5,168 nt of DNA from Gammaproteobacteria bacterium (GTDB lineage: Bacteria; Pseudomonadota; Gammaproteobacteria; Steroidobacterales; Steroidobacteraceae), in contig JADLDF010000523.1 of the NCBI GenBank assembly GCA_020846815.1, positions 1 to 5,168 of the forward strand, given 5' to 3'. The notes under the pieces are model-generated. The model searched no databases, had not been told where the DNA came from, and saw only the letters and a program-made list of their open reading frames with translations. Of this stretch, positions 1-5,168 are shown piece after piece. The first letter of the stretch is position 1, and each line of letters begins with the position of its first letter. The position numbers were made by a program, and so were the translations under genes.

Positions 1-1803
1 CACGATGTTCGTGAACCTGAGCCGGTTGCCGAGCTCGCGGATGTCCTGGTCGAGCTGCAGGCGCACGTCGCGCAGCTCCTTGCGGATGCGCAGCTTCTCG
101 CGCTGGAAACGCTCGAGCTCCTGCTCCTGTTCGGGCGTCAGCAGCACCTCGGACGACTCGTTGCGGCCGGTCTTGAGCGCCGCGAGCTTCTGTTCCGTGT
201 CCTGCAGCTGCTGCTCGAGCTCCTGCTCCTTGGCGCGGAAACGATCCTCGGCCGAGAGACGCAGCGCATCGACGCGGTCGAACGGGCGGGTGAAGGTCGC
301 GCGCCCGCGGATGCTGATCAGATCGTTGCTGCCGGCGAGGTTGTCGAGCGCGTTCCAGACGAAGTCGCCGTTGTTCGCCCAGGCCTGCGCGACGCGCTGC
401 CCGAAGAGGTTCTGCTGCCGCACCCAGAGGAAGTCCGAGAGCAGGTCGCTGTCGGCGACGATCACGAGGTTCAGCGGCTTGCTCGAGGCCGCGAGATGCG
501 CCTCGGTGCCGCTCGCGGCACCTGCCGGCGGGCCATCCGGAAAAGCGCTGCGGACGTTGCCGGTGACGCGGGCCGCGAGCGCATAGTGCTGGCCGGTCGG
601 CCGGAAGCCGTCACGCAGCGTCGCCGGGTCCATGAGCATCTGGAAACGCGATGCCGGCAGCGGCGCGGCCTGGGTGCTGCTGCTGAGCAGCGGCTCGAAC
701 TTCGTGGCCGCATTCTTCTGCGGCGCGAGGAAGCCCGCCGAAGCGAGATTCACCGACGTCAGCGTCGCGGTGATGACGTCGCCATCGTCCAGCGAGCTCG
801 CATCGAGCCCCAGGATGCCGATGTGCCGGGTCGGTGGCTCGCCGGGACGCATGCTCACGACCAGGCCGCGCTCGAGATCGCCGATGACCTGGCCGCGGTC
901 GAAGGCCACGCCCCAGGCGGCCAGCAGCGGGCCCGGATCGGAGGCACGATCGGCGCCGAGCGCGGCCAGCGGATTGCCGGGCTCCGCACCCGAGGGATCC
1001 GCTTCGGCCAGTGGGTCGACGAACATCAGCACGTGGCCGCCGCGCAGCGCAAACTGGTCGATGGCGTACTGGGTCGCGGGGGAGAGATCCTTCGGATGAA
1101 CGACGACGAGCACGTCGACATCCGCGCCGATCGCCTTGGCGTCCATCTGCAGCGGCCGCACGTCGAACAGCTGCTCGGCCTGGCCGAGCACCAGCCACGG
1201 CTCGCTCGCCTGGCCGCTCATGGGATCGAAGCCGCCGCTCATCGGCAGCGACGACAGCCAGGCGACGACCGGCTTGCGCGGCGTGGAGAGCTGGTGGATC
1301 AGCTTCGCGACGTCGTATTCGAGGAAAGACTCCTTGGCCGGATCGAAGAAGTCGATCGCGGCGCGCCCGTCGGTGGAATTGGTCGCGCCGAGGCCGAAAT
1401 AGAACGATTGGCCCTCGCCGCCGAGCGGCACGGCGCGCACGCCGAGCTCGGCGGCGCGATCCTCTTCTTCGGAGAACGGCTGCGGATCGATGACCGTCAG
1501 GCGCAGCTTGCCGCCGGAGCGCGAGGCGAGCTCCTGCAGGAATTCGCGCACCCGTGTGCCATAGGTGCGCAGCGCCGGATAGGCCGTCGAGCCCTCGGCG
1601 GAGAAGAAGAAATACAGGTTCACCGGCTCGGCGAGGTTGCCGACGATGCGCGCCGTGCCCGGTGCGAGGGTGTAGAGCCGGTTTTCGGTGAGGTCGAGAC
1701 GCGCGCCGCGCAGCAGCTTCGCCGACAGCACGGTCAGCGCGACGAACAGCACGCCGAGCAGCACGACCGCGCCGGCGCCGAGAGTGGATCGCTTCATCGC
1801 CAT
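1..1803 (-). CDS. GldG-like ABC-system auxiliary membrane protein (ABC_transp_aux family), 3' end cut by window edge
   Basis: The minus frame stays open for 601 codons to the left edge. Residues 9-31 form a hydrophobic anchor, followed by the family-type segment LDLTENRLYTLAPGT (36-50), which places most of the protein outside the cytoplasm. Further family-like stretches are NLYFFFSAEGS (62-72), FLEYD (around 160-164), VLVVVHPKDLS (around 231-241) and RGGHVLMFVDP (around 254-264). These match the pattern I know for GldG/ABC_transp_aux proteins. From about 517 to 593 the sequence is rich in E, Q, K, R and L and looks like a coiled coil. It ends in LGNRLRFTNIV, the place where relatives enter a C-terminal membrane helix, so probably only a few tens of residues are missing. 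ATG at 1803 is preferred to ATG at 1797 because GGGAG lies 10 nt upstream of it. The gene follows the permease by 19 nt and likely shares its transcript. The substrate is unknown; the role as auxiliary subunit is inferred from family and context. Confidence 0.88.
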   Translation of the reverse strand, partial: MAMKRSTLGAGAVVLLGVLFVALTVLSAKLLRGARLDLTENRLYTLAPGTARIVGNLAEPVNLYFFFSAEGSTAYPALRTYGTRVREFLQELASRSGGKLRLTVIDPQPFSEEEDRAAELGVRAVPLGGEGQSFYFGLGATNSTDGRAAIDFFDPAKESFLEYDVAKLIHQLSTPRKPVVAWLSSLPMSGGFDPMSGQASEPWLVLGQAEQLFDVRPLQMDAKAIGADVDVLVVVHPKDLSPATQYAIDQFALRGGHVLMFVDPLAEADPSGAEPGNPLAALGADRASDPGPLLAAWGVAFDRGQVIGDLERGLVVSMRPGEPPTRHIGILGLDASSLDDGDVITATLTSVNLASAGFLAPQKNAATKFEPLLSSSTQAAPLPASRFQMLMDPATLRDGFRPTGQHYALAARVTGNVRSAFPDGPPAGAASGTEAHLAASSKPLNLVIVADSDLLSDFLWVRQQNLFGQRVAQAWANNGDFVWNALDNLAGSNDLISIRGRATFTRPFDRVDALRLSAEDRFRAKEQELEQQLQDTEQKLAALKTGRNESSEVLLTPEQEQELERFQREKLRIRKELRDVRLQLDQDIRELGNRLRFTNIV

Positions 1804-1813
1804 GGCCCGCCCG

Positions 1814-1818
1814 CTCCC
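1814..1818 (-). promoter_or_regulatory. Ribosome binding site of the GldG-like gene
   Basis: GGGAG on the minus strand ends 10 nt before ATG 1803 and 16 nt before the in-frame ATG 1797, so it favours the upstream start. It lies between the permease stop (1823-1825) and the start codon. Confidence 0.5.
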
Positions 1819-1822
1819 GTGC

Positions 1823-2557
1823 TCATTCGGCCTTGCGGGCGTCGAGCACGACGCTCGTCACCACGAGGAAGAACGCGATGGTCATGCCGAAGTAGAGCAC
1901 GTCGCGCAGGTCGATCACGCCCTTGGACAGGGCCTCGAAGTGGGTCAGGAAGGACAGCGAGGCGACCGCCTCGGTCAGGCCCTGCGGCGCCCAGGCACGG
2001 AACGCGTCGAGCACCAGCGGGAAGCCGGCGAGCAGGAACACGAAGCAGGCGACGACACCGAGAATGAAGGCGATGACCTGGTTGCGCGTCAGCGCCGACA
2101 TGCAGGAGCCGATCGCGAGGAAGCCACCCGCCATCAGCAGTGCGCCCAGATAACCCGTGACGATGGCGCCGTGGTCGGGCGAACCGAGGTAGGCGACCGT
2201 GATCCACAGCGGGAAGGTCAGGATGAGCGCGATGCCGGCGAACGCCCAGGCGGCGAGGAACTTGCCGAGCACGGCCTGCCAGAGCGTGATCGGCTGGGTC
2301 AGCAGCAGCTCGATGCTGCCGCTGCGACGTTCCTCGGCCCAGAGGCGCATGGAGATCGCCGGGATCAGGAACAGGTAGAGCCAGGGCAGGAAGTTGAAGA
2401 ACGGCGCGAGGTCAGCCTGGCCGCGCTCATAGAATCCGCCGAGGTAGAAGGTGAAGGCCGAGGCCAGCACCAGGAAGATCAGGATGAAAACGTAGGCGAG
2501 CGGCGTCGCGAAGTAGCTCGCGAGCTCGCGCCGGAACAGGATGCCGATGATGCGCAC
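1823..2557 (-). CDS. ABC-2 type permease, GldF-like
   Basis: This 244-residue integral membrane protein should form the channel subunit working with the ATPase encoded just upstream. A short cytoplasmic start (IGILFRRELASYF) leads into about six hydrophobic segments: roughly 19-40, 54-70, 99-125, 130-155, 162-185 and 217-238. After helix 2 comes EERRSGSIELLLTQP (75-89), the characteristic cytoplasmic motif of ABC-2 permeases of the GldF/NosY type. Length and helix number fit that family. The start codon is GTG at 2557, chosen because GGAG lies 6 nt upstream and the protein begins at the usual family position. It lies 27 nt after the ATPase stop and 19 nt before the GldG-like gene, so the three form one operon. 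Transport direction is probably export or membrane remodelling; the substrate cannot be read from the sequence. Confidence 0.9.
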   Translation of the reverse strand: MRIIGILFRRELASYFATPLAYVFILIFLVLASAFTFYLGGFYERGQADLAPFFNFLPWLYLFLIPAISMRLWAEERRSGSIELLLTQPITLWQAVLGKFLAAWAFAGIALILTFPLWITVAYLGSPDHGAIVTGYLGALLMAGGFLAIGSCMSALTRNQVIAFILGVVACFVFLLAGFPLVLDAFRAWAPQGLTEAVASLSFLTHFEALSKGVIDLRDVLYFGMTIAFFLVVTSVVLDARKAE

Positions 2558-2563
2558 GGGGAT

Positions 2564-2567
2564 CTCC
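2564..2567 (-). promoter_or_regulatory. Ribosome binding site of the permease gene
   Basis: GGAG on the minus strand sits 6 nt before the GTG start at 2557. It supports GTG initiation in the absence of a nearby in-frame ATG, and lies just downstream of the inverted repeat at 2572-2589. Confidence 0.6.
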
Positions 2568-2571
2568 GTTT

Positions 2572-2584
2572 CCTGAGGCCCGCC

Positions 2585-2589
<5 letters not shown>
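2572..2589 (-). repeat. Intercistronic inverted repeat overlapping the ATPase stop codon
   Basis: CCTGAGG and CCTCAGG form perfect 7-bp arms around a 4-nt centre; an extra C-G pair can extend the stem to 8 bp with a 2-nt loop. The ATPase stop (2585-2587) lies inside one arm, and the permease ribosome binding site starts about 4 nt beyond the other. There is no T-tract, so it is not a standard intrinsic terminator. It could affect mRNA stability or translation of the permease; that role is inference. Confidence 0.55.
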
Positions 2590-3508
<919 letters not shown>

Positions 3509-3516
3509 CTATCTGA

Positions 3517-3547
3517 TGCGGAAAGAGGTCTGGTGCGGTAAGAGGTC
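3517..3547. repeat. Pair of 14-nt direct repeats upstream of the ABC operon
   Basis: TGCGGAAAGAGGTC (3517-3530) and TGCGGTAAGAGGTC (3534-3547) match at 13 of 14 positions and are 3 nt apart, a 17-nt period. A third copy of the core GCGGAAAG occurs at 3556-3563, 21 nt after the second. They lie 9 to 55 nt upstream of the ATPase start, where a regulator or the promoter would sit. A regulatory role is inferred from position only. Confidence 0.5.
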
Positions 3548-3554
3548 GGGACGG

Positions 3555-3570
3555 CGCGGAAAGTTCCGCG
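3555..3570. promoter_or_regulatory. 16-bp palindrome, candidate operator
   Basis: CGCGGAAAGTTCCGCG has perfect 7-bp arms around a 2-nt centre (AG). It contains the third copy of the GCGGAAAG core and lies between the two divergent genes, 47 nt from the ATPase start. The symmetry suits a dimeric DNA-binding protein. No regulator is encoded in the window, so the protein, if any, is unknown. Confidence 0.4.
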
Positions 3571-3574
3571 GCAA

Positions 3575-3593
3575 GCCGGCGTCGCCCGCCGGC
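3575..3593. repeat. GC-rich inverted repeat in the divergent region
   Basis: GCCGGCG and CGCCGGC form a perfect 7-bp stem with a 5-nt loop (TCGCC). No T-tract follows on either strand, so it is not a clear terminator. In DNA this rich in G+C it may be chance. Confidence 0.35.
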
Positions 3594-3632
3594 GCGGGAT
3601 TCTGGGCAAGGCCGCGCCCGGATTTCAAGAGC

Positions 3633-3650
3633 CTGCCACGCCGGTGGCAG
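3633..3650. repeat. Inverted repeat overlapping the candidate -35 of the VOC promoter
   Basis: CTGCCAC and GTGGCAG form a perfect 7-bp stem around GCCG. The right arm coincides with the proposed -35 (GTGGCA, 3644-3649), so a protein bound here could block or assist the rightward promoter. That role is inference; the symmetry is seen directly. Confidence 0.4.
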
Positions 3651-3672
3651 CGGCGGCGGCATCCTCTAGAAT
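3644..3672 (+). promoter_or_regulatory. Candidate sigma-70 promoter of the VOC/cytochrome b genes, likely leaderless
   Basis: GTGGCA (3644-3649, 4 of 6 to TTGACA) and TAGAAT (3667-3672, 5 of 6 to TATAAT) are separated by 17 nt. The -10 ends 6 nt before ATG 3679, so transcription should begin at or very near the A of the start codon. No Shine-Dalgarno is present, which agrees with a leaderless mRNA. This AT-containing hexamer stands out against its GC-rich surroundings. Confidence 0.55.
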
Positions 3673-3678
3673 GCGCTC

Positions 3679-4157
3679 ATGACTACACTCGTCAAGCGCA
3701 CCACGCTGATCGTCCGCAGCCTCGAGCGGCCGGTCGCCTTCTATGGCGACGTGCTCGGGCTGTCCAAGTATCACGACGACGAGATCGTGCTGTCCGGCGT
3801 CGGGCTCGCCGCCGCCAGCGCGGCGACCGCACCCAGTTCGTCATCATGCGTTCGGTCGACCCGGTCGTGGTCATGATCGGGCTGCTGGAGTCCACCGCGC
3901 CGCGGCTGCCGGAGCCGGCGGCGCCGCGCGCGCGGCTCGGTATCGGCGACATCGTGTTCGTGATGCAGGGCGACGACGTGCACGGCGTGCACGAGCGAGC
4001 GCTGCGCTTCGGCGCGCACATGCACGTAGCGCCCCACGAGCGTAGCGCCCACGAGTTCCAGGTGCGCGGCGCGGATGGACGGGAGTCGCGCATGACCTCG
4101 CTGAGCCTGTGGGATCCCGATGACTACTTCATCGAGTACAACCAGCGCCATGGCTGA
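3679..4157 (+). pseudogene. VOC (glyoxalase/bleomycin-resistance/dioxygenase fold) protein, frameshifted
   Basis: The start frame encodes an N-terminal VOC module: KRTTLIVRSLERPVAFYGDVLGL (6-28), then HDDEIVLSGVGL. It then loses similarity and stops at 3874-3876 after 65 codons. The frame one base back continues the fold: DRTQFVIMRSVDPVVVMIGLLE from about 3825, then GIGDIVFVM, and it ends SLSLWDPDDYFIEYNQRHG, a typical VOC C-terminus with a possible metal-binding Glu in FIEYN. Joining the frames near 3817-3825 (one base missing, or two extra) gives about 159 residues, normal for the family. The usual N-terminal metal-ligand position seems to be Thr rather than His. A 16/15-nt tandem repeat lies at 4025-4055. 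No slippery heptamer is visible, so a real mutation or a base-calling error in the GC-rich stretch is more likely than programmed frameshifting. The substrate is unknown. Its end overlaps the cytochrome b start by 8 nt. Confidence 0.8.
4025..4055 (+). repeat. 16/15-nt tandem duplication inside the VOC gene
   Basis: CGTAGCGCCCCACGAG (4025-4040) is followed directly by CGTAGCGCCCACGAG (4041-4055), identical except for one missing C in a C-run. In the downstream VOC frame the second copy adds five residues, turning HVAPHE-FQ into HVAPHERSAHEFQ. The net 15-nt gain keeps frame. Confidence 0.75.
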
Positions 4158-4857
4158 GCCGGGCGACGGCGGCGGGCGTGCCCTGGTCTGGGACCTGCCG
4201 GTGCGGCTCATGCACTGGACCCTGGTACTCGCGGTCGCCGGCTCCTGGACGACCCAGGAGCTCGAGGGCGACTGGTTCGAGTACCACGTCTGGTGCGGCT
4301 ACACCGTGCTGCTCGTGGCTGCGACGCGCATCGTCTGGGGTTTCGTCGGCACGCGCCATGCGCGCTTCGGTGCGTTTCTGCGCGGGCCGGGCGCGGTTTT
4401 CGGCTATGCGCGCGACCTGTTCGGCCGTGGCGCGGGCCATCATGCCGGCCACAATCCGCTCGGTGCGCTGATGGCGGTCGCGCTGCTGCTGCTGCTGCTG
4501 ACCATGGCGGCGACCGGCCTGTTCGCGAATGACCAGATCATGGCTTCGGGGCCGCTCTACGGCTATGTCAGCAGCACGACCAGCGACCGGCTGACCTCGA
4601 TCCACAAGCAGCTCTTCGACCTGCTGCTGGTCGCGATCGTGCTGCACGTCGCCGCGGCGTTCTTCTATCTGCTGGTGCGGCGCGACAACCTGATCCTGCC
4701 GATGATCACCGGCCGCAAGGACGCTGCCGCAGTGTCGCCGGAGGAGCGCATCGCGAGCTCGCGCACCTGGCTCTGGGCGCTGATCCTCGCGGCTTTCGCC
4801 GTGGGCCTCTACGTGCTGGTGCGGACCGCGCCCGAGGCGTCGCTGTTCTCGTTCTGA
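4150..4857 (+). CDS. Cytochrome b561-family diheme membrane protein
   Basis: This 235-residue inner-membrane b-type cytochrome resembles the cytochrome b561 / Ni-Fe-hydrogenase-type b subunit group. It should pass electrons between the quinone pool and a partner c-type cytochrome or redox enzyme. Family marks are VWDLPVRLMHW (13-23, His22), FEYHVWCGY (His46), GHNPLGALM (101-109) and a helix beginning SIHKQLFDLLL with His152 and His166. His22, His46, His152 and His166 are the likely heme ligands. Helices lie at about 20-36, 47-66, 104-125, 155-177, plus an extra C-terminal helix at about 206-228 after a polar linker. The start at ATG 4150 fits the family N-terminus; the in-frame ATG 4120 would add ten residues and overlap the VOC gene by 38 nt. 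The ATGGCTGA overlap with the VOC stop suggests translational coupling; no good Shine-Dalgarno is seen. No partner cytochrome or hydrogenase gene is nearby, so its redox partner is unknown. Confidence 0.9.
   Translation: MAEPGDGGGRALVWDLPVRLMHWTLVLAVAGSWTTQELEGDWFEYHVWCGYTVLLVAATRIVWGFVGTRHARFGAFLRGPGAVFGYARDLFGRGAGHHAGHNPLGALMAVALLLLLLTMAATGLFANDQIMASGPLYGYVSSTTSDRLTSIHKQLFDLLLVAIVLHVAAAFFYLLVRRDNLILPMITGRKDAAAVSPEERIASSRTWLWALILAAFAVGLYVLVRTAPEASLFSF
4483..4500 (+). repeat. (CTG)6 trinucleotide run in the cytochrome b gene
   Basis: Six perfect CTG codons encode Leu112-Leu117 in the third helix. Length change by slippage would add or remove whole leucines without breaking frame. It is probably a by-product of leucine-rich helix coding with the preferred CTG codon. 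Confidence 0.7.
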
Positions 4858-4864
4858 CAGGATC

Positions 4865-4888
4865 CCCGCGTGTCGACGGACGCGCGGG
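4865..4888 (+). terminator. GC-rich 10-bp hairpin after the cytochrome b gene
   Basis: CCCGCGTGTC (4865-4874) pairs with GACGCGCGGG (4879-4888) around a GACG loop, giving ten consecutive pairs including one G-U. It starts 7 nt after the cytochrome b stop, the usual position of a 3' end. No T-tract follows (CACTGCC), so it is not a textbook intrinsic terminator; it may be an mRNA-stabilising 3' structure or a weak terminator. Confidence 0.5.
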
Positions 4889-4966
4889 CACTGCCGGGAG
4901 GCGCATCCGCGGCGCCGGTCCGGCCAGAGTCGTCCCTCCGTCCCGCCACGAGTCTCCATATCCGCC

Positions 4967-5168
4967 ATGCAGCATCCGCCCCGCAACGAGAATCCGCCGG
5001 CCGGCGTCCGGCCGCGCTTCGTGCTCACGACCCAGTGCCCGGACACCACCGGCATCGTGGCCGCGGTCGCCGGCTTCCTCGCCACGCACAACTGCCTCAT
5101 CACCGAGGCGCAGCATTTCGACGACCCGGTCGCCAACGTGTCGTTCATGCGCGCGGTGTTCCACGACA
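4967..5168 (+). CDS. purU: Formyltetrahydrofolate deformylase, N-terminal part (cut by right edge)
   Basis: The enzyme hydrolyses 10-formyltetrahydrofolate to formate and tetrahydrofolate, balancing one-carbon pools and feeding formate to purine synthesis; it acts in the cytoplasm. The 67 visible residues are the N-terminal ACT domain: RFVLTTQCPDTTGIVAAVAGF (17-37), then LATHNCLITEAQHFDD and VSFMRAVF (57-64). The CPD-x-x-GIVAAV pattern and the I-T-E-A-x-x-x-x-D segment are typical of PurU. Relatives usually have FFMR where this has VSFMR. The catalytic formyltransferase-like domain lies beyond the window. ATG 4967 leaves a proline-rich leader of about 15 residues before the domain; no clear Shine-Dalgarno precedes it. 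A free-standing or other ACT protein cannot be fully excluded from this fragment, but the match to PurU is good. Confidence 0.85.
   Translation, partial: MQHPPRNENPPAGVRPRFVLTTQCPDTTGIVAAVAGFLATHNCLITEAQHFDDPVANVSFMRAVFHD

Noticed and set aside
496..2067. 523-codon open frame on the plus strand
   Set aside because: It is antisense to the GldG-like gene, with arginine- and alanine-rich composition and no family motif. It is a coding shadow.
3808..3850. Programmed -1 frameshift site in the VOC gene
   Set aside because: No X-XXY-YYZ slippery heptamer or strong downstream structure was found in the overlap, and VOC genes are not known to use recoding.
4948..4966. Promoter or ribosome binding site just upstream of purU
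   Set aside because: CATATC at 4957-4962 matches TATAAT at only three positions and no purine-rich Shine-Dalgarno is visible, so neither can be supported.
4129..5148. 339-codon open frame on the minus strand
   Set aside because: It crosses the cytochrome b gene, the intergenic gap and purU in antisense. Its product is rich in Arg, Gln and His with no fold signature.

Overview
The window is GC-rich throughout (about two thirds G+C by eye). Its codon use and gene types fit a high-GC proteobacterium, most plausibly a gamma- or betaproteobacterium; no marker here fixes the genus. The layout is divergent. One ABC-export-type operon runs leftward from about 3508 to the left edge, and a short rightward set begins at about 3679.

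Left part (1-3508, minus strand). Three co-directional genes lie head to tail with short gaps of 27 and 19 nt. They encode an ABC ATPase of the GldA/ABC-2 type, a six-helix ABC-2 permease of the GldF type, and a large membrane-anchored GldG-like auxiliary protein (ABC_transp_aux family). The last is cut by the left edge just before its expected C-terminal membrane anchor. Together they look like one membrane ABC system of unknown substrate. The names come from Bacteroidetes gliding proteins, but relatives are widespread in non-gliding bacteria. A perfect inverted repeat overlaps the ATPase stop codon.

Centre (3509-3678). This divergent intergenic region holds an unusual density of short repeats: three copies of a GCGGWAAG motif, a 16-bp palindrome and two GC-rich hairpins. 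It also holds a good candidate promoter whose -10 (TAGAAT) sits 6 nt before an ATG, suggesting a leaderless transcript.

Right part (3679-5168, plus strand). First comes a VOC/glyoxalase-fold gene whose conserved halves lie in two different frames, so it is frameshifted near 3817-3825. It also carries a 16/15-nt tandem duplication that adds five residues in frame. It overlaps by 8 nt an intact cytochrome b561-type diheme membrane protein. After a 109-nt gap with a 10-bp hairpin, the N-terminal ACT domain of formyltetrahydrofolate deformylase (purU) begins and runs off the right edge.

I see no CRISPR array, RNA gene, insertion sequence or phage feature. The gene families are all known. The most distinctive items are the broken VOC gene with its micro-duplication and the repeat-dense divergent control region.
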